Positions 51,418 through 60,442 of a DNA stretch of 64,000 nucleotides are shown piece by piece (the first letter of the stretch is position 1; the number at the start of each line of letters is the position of its first letter). Under the pieces are notes generated by a model. The model saw only the letters and a program-made list of their open reading frames with translations. It was not told the origin of the DNA and did not search any database. A program made the translations under genes and the position numbers. Origin of the DNA: JAHQVI01 sp963749875 (GTDB lineage Bacteria > Pseudomonadota > Alphaproteobacteria > Rhizobiales > Rhodomicrobiaceae); assembly GCA_963749875.1 (NCBI GenBank), contig CAVVOX010000006.1, forward strand, positions 1-64,000, in the 5' to 3' direction.

Positions 51418-53214
51418 TCAAACGGCCTCTTTCTCGCCGGGGGCGTATTGGATCTCGTAAAGTCGCGAATAGACTCCGCCGGACGATAGCAGGTCCCAAT
51501 GCGTCCCGCTTTCGGCGAGCTGGCCATCGTCAATGACATGGATCCGGTCGGCATTGAGCACCGTCGCCAGGCGATGGGCTATGACGATTGTTGTCCGGCC
51601 TTCCGTCAGTTGACGGAGCGCGCGCTGAATGGCCTGTTCCGACTCGCTGTCCAAGGCCGAGGTCGGCTCGTCGAGCAGAATAATCGGCGCTTTCTTCAGA
51701 AACGCCCGCGCCAGGGAGATGCGCTGGCGCTGACCACCGGAAAGCCGCCCTCCAAGTTCGCCGACCTGCGTGTCGTATCCGTCCGGCAGAGAGAGAATGA
51801 AATGATGCGCATAGGCGGCTTTCGCCGCCGCGATAACGGCCTCCTCGCTCGCGTTCGGAATGCCAGCGGCGATGTTTTCGCGGATCGAGCCCTCGAACAG
51901 AAACACATCCTGGTTGACCACCGCCGTGCTGGAGCGAAGCGAACTGATCGTGACCCCGCCAATATCCTGACCGTCGATGCGGATCGATCCGAAGTCAGGA
52001 TCCCAAAAGCGGAGGATCAGACTGATGATGGTGCTCTTGCCGGCTCCCGAAAGTCCGACAAGCGCCGTCGTCTTTCCGGGTTCGAACGACAGGGAGAGGG
52101 ATTTCAGTACCGGAGCGCCCGCTTGATACCCGAATGTGACATCATCAAAACGAATCTCGCCCTTTGAAACTTCGAGCGGAGCCGCGCCCGGCCGGTCGGT
52201 CAAGGCCGGCACTGCGTCGATGAGCTCGTACATCATCTGCACGCCGATGCAGGCCTGGCCCAGACGCACCTGAAGCCGCGCCAGACGCCGCGCCGGTTCA
52301 TAAGCCATCAGCAATGCGGTCACGAAGGAGAAGAATTCGCCCGGCGTCTCATTATAGGTGAGGCTGCGCCATCCGGCATAGAAGATGACACCGGCGACGG
52401 CGAACCCGCCAAGCATGTCGACCAGCGGGTTCACGCCGGCATTGACGGCAACCAACTTGTTGCTGACCCGCTCCACGGCTCTGATGGAGGCGTCCATGCG
52501 GTCTTCCATTTCGGGTTCGAGCGTGAAGGCTTTGACCACGCGAATGCCCTGTGCGGTCTCGCGCATGGTCCGCACGATATTCCCGAATGACATCACCTCG
52601 TTCTGGGCGACTTTGCGGACGCGCGTCACCAGCTTTTTCTGTACGAGTATGCCTATGGGCACGCCAAGCGCGCAGATTGCGAACATGACCGGCTGCTGAA
52701 GCACCATCACGCCGACCAGACCGATCAACGTCACCAGATCGCGGCCGAGACTTGTGGCGAGCAGATTGACGGCCTCCCGGGTCGCCTGAGCATTGAGCGT
52801 CAGCCTTGTAATCAGATCATTCGACTGGTGCCGATGAAAGAAGTCGAGATCCTGATGGAGCAGATGGCCGAACATCTTCCTCTGCGTCGCGGCGACCATA
52901 CTGTTGCCAGCACGGGCAAGCAGGACTTCCTGAAAGTAAGAGGAGACGCCCTTTGCGGTGAACACCCCGATAACGATCGCCGGCAGCCAGACCAAAGCGC
53001 CGGCTTGTCGGTCCACGAAGATGAGATTGACGACGTCCCTCATGAGCCAGGCGCTGAGAGCGGTCGTGCCCGAAACGATGAACATGAACACGAATGCAAG
53101 CGCATATTGCGGGGCGTACTGCCTGGCCCTCTCCTTCAGCAGGCGCGCGATGAACACCAGATCGTTTCTTGGCAGAAACAATTCGAGAAATTTCGTCAGG
53201 AAAGCGCCGTTCAT
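51418..53214 (-). CDS. MsbA-type ABC exporter (fused membrane and ATPase domains)
   Basis: The 598-residue half-transporter has about six membrane helices in the first 320 residues and then an ATPase domain. The ATPase has Walker A GLSGAGKST (about 388), Q-loop VNQDVFLFEGSIRENI, signature LSGGQRQRISLARAF (about 489), Walker B IILLDEPTSALD (about 510) and the H-loop IVIAHRLATV. Such proteins flip lipid-linked molecules or export lipids and drugs. It is divergent from the gmd-rmd glycan cluster, so moving a lipid-linked glycan is plausible but not shown. The start at 53214 (MNGAFLTKFLELF) is chosen by domain layout. Confidence 0.88.
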   Translation of the reverse strand: MNGAFLTKFLELFLPRNDLVFIARLLKERARQYAPQYALAFVFMFIVSGTTALSAWLMRDVVNLIFVDRQAGALVWLPAIVIGVFTAKGVSSYFQEVLLARAGNSMVAATQRKMFGHLLHQDLDFFHRHQSNDLITRLTLNAQATREAVNLLATSLGRDLVTLIGLVGVMVLQQPVMFAICALGVPIGILVQKKLVTRVRKVAQNEVMSFGNIVRTMRETAQGIRVVKAFTLEPEMEDRMDASIRAVERVSNKLVAVNAGVNPLVDMLGGFAVAGVIFYAGWRSLTYNETPGEFFSFVTALLMAYEPARRLARLQVRLGQACIGVQMMYELIDAVPALTDRPGAAPLEVSKGEIRFDDVTFGYQAGAPVLKSLSLSFEPGKTTALVGLSGAGKSTIISLILRFWDPDFGSIRIDGQDIGGVTISSLRSSTAVVNQDVFLFEGSIRENIAAGIPNASEEAVIAAAKAAYAHHFILSLPDGYDTQVGELGGRLSGGQRQRISLARAFLKKAPIILLDEPTSALDSESEQAIQRALRQLTEGRTTIVIAHRLATVLNADRIHVIDDGQLAESGTHWDLLSSGGVYSRLYEIQYAPGEKEAV

Positions 53215-53658
53215 AATGATCTGGTCTGCACTCCGGTCCGGCTCGGAATTCCGCTCACTCGGCAAGCGCAAGCGAGCGAATGAGAGATCGTTCTTCGCGC
53301 GCGTCGCAAAATGTCGGTTCGATAGGTTTGCCTGTTCTTACAGAGTTGTTTTCTCGAAGCTCACCGCCCGGCCATGCGGCGACCCATAAGCGGCGTTCCG
53401 GCCTGGCCATGTCATTCCAATACGTTCAGCGAGCAGAAATCGCAATACGCAATTTATAGTTGTTAAAAACCTGTTAAGGCTGTGATCTTTGGGTTCTATC
53501 CCGCTCAAGTTGCATTGTAGAGATACCGAATTCAGCTTCGAGCGCACGGAACCGCCGGAGGGCCCGGACTGTCTGACGCTCTGTGTATCGCAATGAATGA
53601 GTGAGCCGCAGTCACGACGCAAGACATGGCTCTGGCAATTTCCTCTGTGAAGGCGCCG
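53215..53658. other. Divergent intergenic region upstream of the glycan cluster
   Basis: About 445 bases separate the ABC exporter start from the small ORF at 53659. An AT-rich stretch (around 53445-53480, AATACGCAATTTATAGTTGT) is a candidate promoter zone for the gmd operon. No gene is seen. Confidence 0.35.
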
Positions 53659-53745
53659 ATGAATTCGAATGCCAAGACGGGCCCTTGGAGTTCCGTCGAC
53701 GATCTCACCAGAGGCCTCAAGAAACGAACAAGGAAGAGATTATGA
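53659..53745 (+). CDS. Short leader-like ORF overlapping the gmd start (28 aa)
   Basis: ATG at 53659 follows GAAGG and codes for 28 residues beginning MNSNAKTGPWSSVDDL with a basic end (KKRTRKRL). Its TGA stop overlaps the gmd ATG as ATGA, so translation could be coupled. It may be a leader peptide or a chance frame; nothing similar is recognised. Confidence 0.28.
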   Translation: MNSNAKTGPWSSVDDLTRGLKKRTRKRL

Positions 53746-54755
53746 GCCGCAAGCGAGCGCTGATCACCGGAGTGACCGGGCAGGACGGGGCTTATTTGTC
53801 CGAGCTATTGTTGGCGAAGGGCTATGACGTTCATGGCCTGCTCCGCCGGAGCGCTTCGTCCGACGTCGTTGCGTCGCGGCTGAAATGGCTCGGGATCGAT
53901 CAGCGCATCACATTTCACGACGGCAATCTGTTGGACCTTTCCTGTCTGATCAGGATACTCGAAGGCGTCCGTCCTTCCGAAATCTACAATCTCGCCGCTC
54001 AGTCATTCGTCAAATCGTCCTGGGGACAGCCATTGCTCACGAGCCAGGTCACGGGGCTTGGAGCTACCAACATGCTGGAAGCGATGCGCATCGTTTGCCC
54101 GCAGGCGCGCTTCTATCAAGCCTCGTCCTCGGAGATGTTCGGCTTGATTCAGGAGCCGGTGCAGTCGGAGAAAACGCCTTTCTACCCGCGCTCCCCCTAT
54201 GGCGTAGCGAAGCTTTATGCCCATTGGATGACGGTGAATTACCGGGAAAGCTTCGGTCTTCATGCTTCGAGCGGCATTCTGTTCAACCATGAATCGCCCC
54301 TGCGCGGGATCGAGTTCGTCACGCGAAAAATCACCAATGGCGTGGCGGAGATCAAGCTCGGTCTTCGGGACACGCTCGCTCTCGGCAATCTCGATGCGCG
54401 GCGCGACTGGGGCTGTGCGCGCGACTATGTCGAGGTCATGTGGCTGATGCTGCAGCAGGACGCGCCGGATGATTACGTGGTGGCGACGGGGCGGACGGCA
54501 TCGGTGCGGGACTTCTGCGATCTCGCTTTCCGGCATGTCGGCCTCAAGATGGAGGACCATGTCGTCGTCGATGAGCGCTTCCTCCGGCCGGCCGAAGTCG
54601 ATGTGCTCCTGGGCGATCCCACAAAAGCTCGGGAGAAGCTTGGCTGGAACGCCAAGACATCGCTTGGTGACCTTGTGGCGGAAATGGTCGAGGCCGATCT
54701 TGAACGCGTCGCGCAACGCCCGCGCGAGTTGGAACATATCGGCCAAGCGGCTTAG
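53742..54755 (+). CDS. gmd: GDP-mannose 4,6-dehydratase
   Basis: Gmd converts GDP-mannose to GDP-4-keto-6-deoxymannose. The 337-residue short-chain dehydrogenase has the nucleotide-binding LITGVTGQDGAYLSELLLAKGYDVHGLLRRSAS, the catalytic Thr/Ser region YQASSSEMFG, the YxxxK pair in SPYGVAKLYAHW, and ILFNHESPLRG...EFVTRKI...GNLDARRDWGCARDYVE, which is diagnostic for Gmd. AAGGA before 53742 supports the start. The next gene follows after 2 bases, forming a sugar-nucleotide operon. Confidence 0.95.
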   Translation: MSRKRALITGVTGQDGAYLSELLLAKGYDVHGLLRRSASSDVVASRLKWLGIDQRITFHDGNLLDLSCLIRILEGVRPSEIYNLAAQSFVKSSWGQPLLTSQVTGLGATNMLEAMRIVCPQARFYQASSSEMFGLIQEPVQSEKTPFYPRSPYGVAKLYAHWMTVNYRESFGLHASSGILFNHESPLRGIEFVTRKITNGVAEIKLGLRDTLALGNLDARRDWGCARDYVEVMWLMLQQDAPDDYVVATGRTASVRDFCDLAFRHVGLKMEDHVVVDERFLRPAEVDVLLGDPTKAREKLGWNAKTSLGDLVAEMVEADLERVAQRPRELEHIGQAA

Positions 54756-54757
54756 GT

Positions 54758-55732
54758 ATGAAGGTCCTCGTCACGGGCGCTGCCGGGTTTGTCGGCACCT
54801 ATTTGGCGGCCGTGCTGCCGCAGGTCTTGGGCGCGCGCATTGCCCTTATTGCGACGTCGCACACCGGACAGCCCCATCATGGCTGGGGACGAATCGAGCC
54901 GCTTGACGTTACGGATGAGGCGGCCGTGCGCAAGGCAATCGGGCATCATCAGCCTACGCACATTGTCCATCTGGCGGGCATCGCCGCATCCGTGCGTGCC
55001 GCGGACGATCCTAAAATGGCGTGGACCGTGCATGTCGATGGAACCTTGAATATCGCCCGCGCGATTTTGGAAAGCGTTCCCGATTGCGTTCTTGTCCATG
55101 TCGGCTCGGGCCTCGTCTATGGCGCGACCGCCAAAGATGGACAGCCTCTCGACGAAACCGCTCTCCTGACCCCCGTCGATCAGTACGCTGTGACGAAGGC
55201 GGCCGCCGATCTTGCACTCGGCGCCCTTGCCATGCAGGGACTGCGATGCGTTCGCCTCAGACCGTTCAATCACACCGGACCGGGACAGCCCGCGTCGTTC
55301 GTCGTTCCGAACTTTGCCGCCCAGATCGCGCGCATCGAGGCCGGCCTCGCACCCCCCATCATCAAGGTCGGCAATCTCGACGTCGAGCGCGACTTTCTCG
55401 ATGTTCGCGACGTCGTCATGGCTTATAGCCTGGCGGTTCGAGAAGCCGGCCACATTGCGCCGGGTTCCATCATCAATGTGGCGTCAGGCAAGACACGCAG
55501 CATACGCAATATCCTGGACCGCCTGCTGCGGCTCAGCAGCAAGACAATCGCCGTCGAGCAGGACCCGGCGCTGATCCGCTCCAACGATCTGCCGCGCATT
55601 GCCGGCGATGCCGGCGTCGCCCGGCGTCTGCTGGGCTGGGAGCCGCGCTATCCCTTCGAGGACACAATCGCCGCTGTTCTTGACGACTGGCGCGCCAAGA
55701 CCGAGGCAGCTTCTGTTGCTTCTCTGTCATGA
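54758..55732 (+). CDS. rmd: GDP-4-keto-6-deoxymannose reductase (GDP-D-rhamnose forming)
   Basis: The 324-residue protein is a short-chain dehydrogenase: KVLVTGAAGFVGTYLAAVLPQ (cofactor loop), VHVGSGLVYGA, PVDQYAVTKAAADL (YxxxK) and LRPFNHTGPGQPASFVVPNFAAQIARIEAG, the last typical of Rmd and related reductases. It starts 2 bases after gmd, so the product of Gmd is its probable substrate and GDP-D-rhamnose the end product. A GDP-fucose synthase would show a different C-terminus. The sugar would feed the glycosyltransferases downstream. Confidence 0.85.
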   Translation: MKVLVTGAAGFVGTYLAAVLPQVLGARIALIATSHTGQPHHGWGRIEPLDVTDEAAVRKAIGHHQPTHIVHLAGIAASVRAADDPKMAWTVHVDGTLNIARAILESVPDCVLVHVGSGLVYGATAKDGQPLDETALLTPVDQYAVTKAAADLALGALAMQGLRCVRLRPFNHTGPGQPASFVVPNFAAQIARIEAGLAPPIIKVGNLDVERDFLDVRDVVMAYSLAVREAGHIAPGSIINVASGKTRSIRNILDRLLRLSSKTIAVEQDPALIRSNDLPRIAGDAGVARRLLGWEPRYPFEDTIAAVLDDWRAKTEAASVASLS

Positions 55733-55794
55733 CAATTGAAATGTCAGAGCAAGTTATTTCGAATATTTAAACTGGATTCTCGGGAGAAGAAAAA

Positions 55795-58700
55795 GTGAGG
55801 TTTGTCTCCTACGCTCAGAATTTCGAAGACGTTATTCTGTGGCGCGCACTAAAGGGCGCAGAAGATGGATTCTATATTGACGTCGGAGCGCAGGATCCCG
55901 TCGTGGATTCAGTCAGCTTGGCGTTTTACGAGCGCGGCTGGCGTGGCGTCCATATCGAGCCGAATGCGGAGTATGCGGAGAAATTGCGGGCCGCCCGTCC
56001 CGATGAAGAGGTGTTTGACGTCGCGATCAACTCGAATAGGGATGAAATCGCATTTTATGCAATTCCCGGCACCGGCATGAGCACGGGCGACGAACAAATC
56101 GCCCGGATGCATGAAGAACAGGGGTGGCAGGTCGAGCGCGTTACGGCGCGCTGCCTTCCCCTGTGCGACATCCTGGAAAGGTTTCGCGATCGGGATATTC
56201 ACTGGTTGAAGATCGATGTCGAGGGAATGGAGGAGCAGGCTATCGAGAGCTGGGGCGCCTCTGAGGTGCGGCCTTGGATTGTTATCGTCGAAAGCACGAA
56301 GCCGAATTCTCCTGAGCCGGTTTTCATGTCTTGGGAACCCAGGCTCACGGCTTTGGGCTATGAGTTCGTCTATTTCGATGGCTTGAACCGCTTTTATCTG
56401 TCGAAGGCCCGTCTGGACTTACGGCCATGTTTTGGCCCTGGACCGAATGTCTTCGACGATTTCGTCCTGGCTCAGACCGTAAACTCGAATAATGAGGTCG
56501 CCGCAGTTTGGGACGCGCTCACGATTGTCCGTGAAGACAAGAAGAAGGTGGAGGCCACTCTTCAGGAAGAGCGCACGGCGAAGGATGCGCTCAATAGCGA
56601 GCTTCAGCGCGAAAAATCGCAGAACAGGACGATCACAGCGGAGCTCGATGCCGAACGAGCGGCCAGAAGGGAACTCGAAGGGCACCTAAAATCGCGATTT
56701 TATCGGACCGCGAATGCAGTCCGGAAGTTCGCGCATGGGCAACGCGACTTTTCACGCCGGATACGCCGTGCGGCGCGCGGGAAGCTTTCCAAAGCCGCAT
56801 CCCTCCAGCGCGTCCTCTCGCGATTTCCCTTATCGCAGAGCCGCCTCGATGATCGCGCGCGTGCCGAACGCACCAAACAGTTTCGCCAGCAGGCGAAACG
56901 CGCTCTTTCGGCCGATGACGCGATTGCTGCGGATACGGCGCGGGCCCGGCGTCTGCCATTCGCCCCAGCGGAAATGCGAGTTTTCTACATATTCGTCGAT
57001 CACACGGTCCAATGCCCGCTGAATACCGGCTTGCAGCGCGTCGCCCGCGGTATTGGGCGTGGGCTGACAGCATTGGGCGAGCAAGTCCGCTACGTCAAAT
57101 GGGATGGCGCGCGGAAGGCTTGCGTCCTCATCGACATGAGGGAAAGGCGCTATCTGGCGGAATGGAACGGCCCGCCCCTTACGGAGGACGAGGAACAGCT
57201 CTATTCCGACGAGCCCGGCGCGGTCGCGCCGCCGATTGGCGAGGCCGGGGATCTGAACGGCTGGCTGATCGTTCCCGAAGTCACGCACATTACGCCGCAT
57301 CCGGAGCCCGTGACGCTCGACCTGATCGGCTGGGCGAAGCGGTCAGGGGTGAGGACGGGATTCGTCTTCTACGATGCCATACCGCTCAAGTGCGACGAAT
57401 ATGACGACATGGCGGAGAAGCACCGGCAATATATGCAGGAGATCCGCCTGGCCGATGCGGTCTGGCCCATTTCGCACTGGTCCGGCGACGACCTTCTTTC
57501 CTATTGGCGTCATTTTGAATGCGCCGAGGCCGCGACTATACCGTCTCTCAGCCCTCGGCACCTGCCCGCCGAATTCAGCGAGGATGAACGTCCTGCATCT
57601 GAAGATTGCGGCGACAGGCTGATCTTGTGCGTCGGCACGCTCTGCCCACGAAAGAATCAGCTCCTTCTAATAGAAGCCTTTCAGGACTATCTCCGACGGA
57701 TGCCCGGCAGCTCCTGGCAGTTGGTGCTGGCAGGTCATATGCACCCGCTGGTCGCCGATGCCGTGAAGGCAAGTGAGAGTGCCGCAATCCGCTATGCCGG
57801 GCCGGTCTCCGACGAGGAGCTGGCTTCGCTCTATCAGCGTTGCGCTTTCACGGTCTTCCCTTCGGTCGAGGAAGGCTTCGGCCTGCCCATTCTTGAGAGC
57901 CTCTGGTATGGCAAGCCCAGCATTTGCGCCAATTTCGGGTCCATGGCCGAGATTGCTGAGGGAGGAGGGTGCCTGGCGGTGGATGTGAGGGACCGCCAGG
58001 CGCTCTATGACGCGCTTGAACGGCTGATCGAGCAGACGGATCTGAGGCGGTCGCTGGCGGAAGAGGCAAAAGCCCGGCCAATTCCCTCCTGGCGAGATTA
58101 CGCGGCTTCGCTTCGCCAGGAGATCGATGTGCTGGACCAGCCGCGGAACCGGCTGGGCCCCATCTATTTCTGGGTGGATTCAACCCGTTTATTTCCGCGC
58201 AATAGCGGCATTCAACGTGTAACGCGCCAACTTGCAAAGGCATTGATCGCCCAAGGGCTGCGCGTTGTTCCGGTCGTATGGGCGAAGGATGATCGCGGCT
58301 TTCAATCGGCGTCCAGCGAGGATCTGACCCATCTGGAAAAATGGAATGGTCCCGCCTCCGGGGAGTGGTCGCAGTGGATCGACCCGAATGACGCCCCCTC
58401 CGCTTCGTGGTTCGTGATGCCGGAACTTCCTCTTCACCTCTCCACGGAACACCAAGAGGATTTGCTGAGGTTCGTTTCGCGTTTCGGCATCAGAAGTGCC
58501 GCAATATTTTATGACGCCATTCCGTGGAAACTTTACGAGCATTTTCCAAATGAAATGAGCCTTGCTCATTACAACTATATGTGCCTGCTGAGCCGGTTCG
58601 ATCTCATATTTCCGATTTCCGAGTTTTCGCGGAGGGACCTGCTTGCGTTCCTCAGTGAAGCGCTTGATAAGCCGCAATCGCTCGATCGCAAGATCCTCGC

Positions 58701-58962
58701 CGCTCCGTTGCCCGGCGAATTTCCAGACCAGGCCCGCGCCGAGAGCCGGAGGCGGGCCGAGAGCCGCGACACTGCGTCCATTCTTTGCATCAGCGCTCTC
58801 GAGCCTCGCAAGAATATCCAGAACTCTCCTTGCCGCTTTCGGCGAGGCTCAAAAACGCGTGCATCGCGAAATAGAACTGACGATCGTGGGACGTTTCATA
58901 CCCGGAACAAGCAATGGCATTCGCGCGGCGATCGAAGCCGCGCCCGGCGTCCGGTGGTTTGA
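55795..58962 (+). CDS. Giant FkbM methyltransferase-glycosyltransferase fusion, N-terminal part before a frameshift
   Basis: Domain order: FkbM methyltransferase (about 1-215: FYIDVGAQDPVVDSVSLAFYERGWRGVHIEPN, WLKIDVEGMEEQAIE); coiled coil (about 250-310, KKKVEATLQEERTAKDALNSELQ); GT4 unit 1 (about 393-785: DHTVQCPLNTGLQRVARG, ILCVGTLCPRKNQLLLIEAF, VFPSVEEGFGLPILESLWYGKPSICANFGSMAEIAEGGG); GT4 unit 2 from about 787 (DSTRLFPRNSGIQRVTRQ, ILCISALEPRKNI). After KNI (about 58815) an extra C shifts the frame and the last 50 residues are out of frame. Start GTG after GGGAGA. The protein probably builds and methylates the rhamnose-containing surface glycan. Confidence 0.82.
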   Translation: MRFVSYAQNFEDVILWRALKGAEDGFYIDVGAQDPVVDSVSLAFYERGWRGVHIEPNAEYAEKLRAARPDEEVFDVAINSNRDEIAFYAIPGTGMSTGDEQIARMHEEQGWQVERVTARCLPLCDILERFRDRDIHWLKIDVEGMEEQAIESWGASEVRPWIVIVESTKPNSPEPVFMSWEPRLTALGYEFVYFDGLNRFYLSKARLDLRPCFGPGPNVFDDFVLAQTVNSNNEVAAVWDALTIVREDKKKVEATLQEERTAKDALNSELQREKSQNRTITAELDAERAARRELEGHLKSRFYRTANAVRKFAHGQRDFSRRIRRAARGKLSKAASLQRVLSRFPLSQSRLDDRARAERTKQFRQQAKRALSADDAIAADTARARRLPFAPAEMRVFYIFVDHTVQCPLNTGLQRVARGIGRGLTALGEQVRYVKWDGARKACVLIDMRERRYLAEWNGPPLTEDEEQLYSDEPGAVAPPIGEAGDLNGWLIVPEVTHITPHPEPVTLDLIGWAKRSGVRTGFVFYDAIPLKCDEYDDMAEKHRQYMQEIRLADAVWPISHWSGDDLLSYWRHFECAEAATIPSLSPRHLPAEFSEDERPASEDCGDRLILCVGTLCPRKNQLLLIEAFQDYLRRMPGSSWQLVLAGHMHPLVADAVKASESAAIRYAGPVSDEELASLYQRCAFTVFPSVEEGFGLPILESLWYGKPSICANFGSMAEIAEGGGCLAVDVRDRQALYDALERLIEQTDLRRSLAEEAKARPIPSWRDYAASLRQEIDVLDQPRNRLGPIYFWVDSTRLFPRNSGIQRVTRQLAKALIAQGLRVVPVVWAKDDRGFQSASSEDLTHLEKWNGPASGEWSQWIDPNDAPSASWFVMPELPLHLSTEHQEDLLRFVSRFGIRSAAIFYDAIPWKLYEHFPNEMSLAHYNYMCLLSRFDLIFPISEFSRRDLLAFLSEALDKPQSLDRKILAAPLPGEFPDQARAESRRRAESRDTASILCISALEPRKNIQNSPCRFRRGSKTRASRNRTDDRGTFHTRNKQWHSRGDRSRARRPVV

Positions 58963-60442
58963 GGACATCGACGAGCGGCAGCTTGAAGCACTCTGTGCGG
59001 CCGCGGACTTTACGGTCTTCCCGTCGACCGAAGAGGGATTTGGTTTGCCCATAGCGCAGAGTCTCTGGAACGCGAAGCCCTGTATCTGCGCCAATTTCGG
59101 CTCGATGGCCGAGCTTGCCGAAGGCGGCGGCTGTATGACGGTCGATGTGCGCGATGCCAAACAGCTCGCCGATGCAATCGTCCGTCTGACGGCGGACAGG
59201 GCTCTGCAAGACAAGCTGGCGGGAGAAGCCGCCTCACGGCCCATCAAGACATGGAGCGATTACGGCTTCGAGATTGCCGCGCGGATGGCACAATGCCTGC
59301 CGGAGCCTCGGCGTCGAATTCCGGCTATCGAGAAGCCGGAGATGGAAAGACGTGTCGCCGCGATGCGTCTTGCGCCGCGCCCGACGCTTTCGGTCTGTAT
59401 CAGCACATATAACCGAGCTGAGTGGCTGGCGACCGGCCTCCGGAATTGGTCGCGCCTCTGTCCGGAGCCGATTCCCGGCGTCGAAATGCTCGTCTGCGAT
59501 AACGCCTCGACGGATCACACCGAAAAGATCGTCGCCCCTTACCGGTCTCGCTCCGATTTCTCTTACCGGCGCAACCCGGTCAATGTGGGAATGCTCGGAA
59601 ATTTGCGAGAGACGGCGCACGCCGCGAAAGGCGATTATATCTGGATTCTCGGCGACGACGATTTGATGATGCCGGGCGCGATCGAACGTATCTTGGGCGC
59701 AATCGCCAATCGGGAGCACCCGGCTCTCGTCTACTTGAACTATGCGTACTCATGGGCCAAGAGTACGGAGATTGTAGATTTCGAGGCCTTTTTTCGCGAT
59801 GCCCCGCCGATCGTGCCGCCGGAACCGGATATTGCCGGTCCGATCCGTGAGTTCAGTGCACGGAACGAAAATTTCTTTACCGCCATCTATGCGCTGGTCT
59901 TTCGACGCGACCACGCGCTCAACGCTTACTCTCAGGACACGAGCGGATATTCGTTCTCTACAATGCTGAACTGTGTCCCGACATCCAATTACGTGCTCAA
60001 CAATATGATGGAAGAGGAGGGCGTCTGGATCGGAGATCCACAAGTCGTCGTCAATTTCAATGTCTCTTGGAATAAATATGCTTCCCTTTTTGTCTTGGAG
60101 CGCATTCCGGAAGTATACGAAGTTGCAGAGCTGATGGGAGCTTCATCAGTTGACCGATGGCGGCAGAATTTCCTTCCAAGTATCATCCAGTATTTCGAAC
60201 TGATTTATGAACCCGACCAAATCGTCCACTCGTGTTTTTTTGACCCAGCTCGGTTAGTCCGTCGGTTCAAGCATCTGCCTGCATTCAGAACCGCGTGCCG
60301 CGACAAGCTCATCCCGATCTATCGAACGGCGCAACAAAGTCGGCATCCTGCCGCCCAGTGGCCGATAGAGCAGGTCTTCGCGGGGGTTCTGTCCAGAGCC
60401 GCCGAAGTGACCACAAGAGACCGAAAGGTGGCCAACGCATGA
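58820..60442 (+). CDS. Frameshifted continuation of the fusion: end of GT4 unit 2 and a GT2 domain
   Basis: In the new frame the text continues RTLLAAFGEAQKRVHREIELTIVGRFIPGTSNGIRAAIEAAPGVRWFEDI and VFPSTEEGFGLPIAQSLWNAKPCICANFGSMAELAEGGG, completing GT4 unit 2. A GT2-family domain follows (TLSVCISTYNRAEWLATGL, MLVCDNASTDHTEKI, YIWILGDDDLMMPGAIERI). Removing one C near 58815 would give a single protein of about 1550 residues. As written, this part has no obvious own ribosome site. Its stop overlaps ATG of the next gene (ATGA). GT2 enzymes add single sugars from nucleotide donors at the cytoplasmic membrane face. Confidence 0.8.
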   Translation, partial: RTLLAAFGEAQKRVHREIELTIVGRFIPGTSNGIRAAIEAAPGVRWFEDIDERQLEALCAAADFTVFPSTEEGFGLPIAQSLWNAKPCICANFGSMAELAEGGGCMTVDVRDAKQLADAIVRLTADRALQDKLAGEAASRPIKTWSDYGFEIAARMAQCLPEPRRRIPAIEKPEMERRVAAMRLAPRPTLSVCISTYNRAEWLATGLRNWSRLCPEPIPGVEMLVCDNASTDHTEKIVAPYRSRSDFSYRRNPVNVGMLGNLRETAHAAKGDYIWILGDDDLMMPGAIERILGAIANREHPALVYLNYAYSWAKSTEIVDFEAFFRDAPPIVPPEPDIAGPIREFSARNENFFTAIYALVFRRDHALNAYSQDTSGYSFSTMLNCVPTSNYVLNNMMEEEGVWIGDPQVVVNFNVSWNKYASLFVLERIPEVYEVAELMGASSVDRWRQNFLPSIIQYFELIYEPDQIVHSCFFDPARLVRRFKHLPAFRTACRDKLIPIYRTAQQSRHPAAQWPIEQVFAGVLSRAAEVTTRDRKVANA

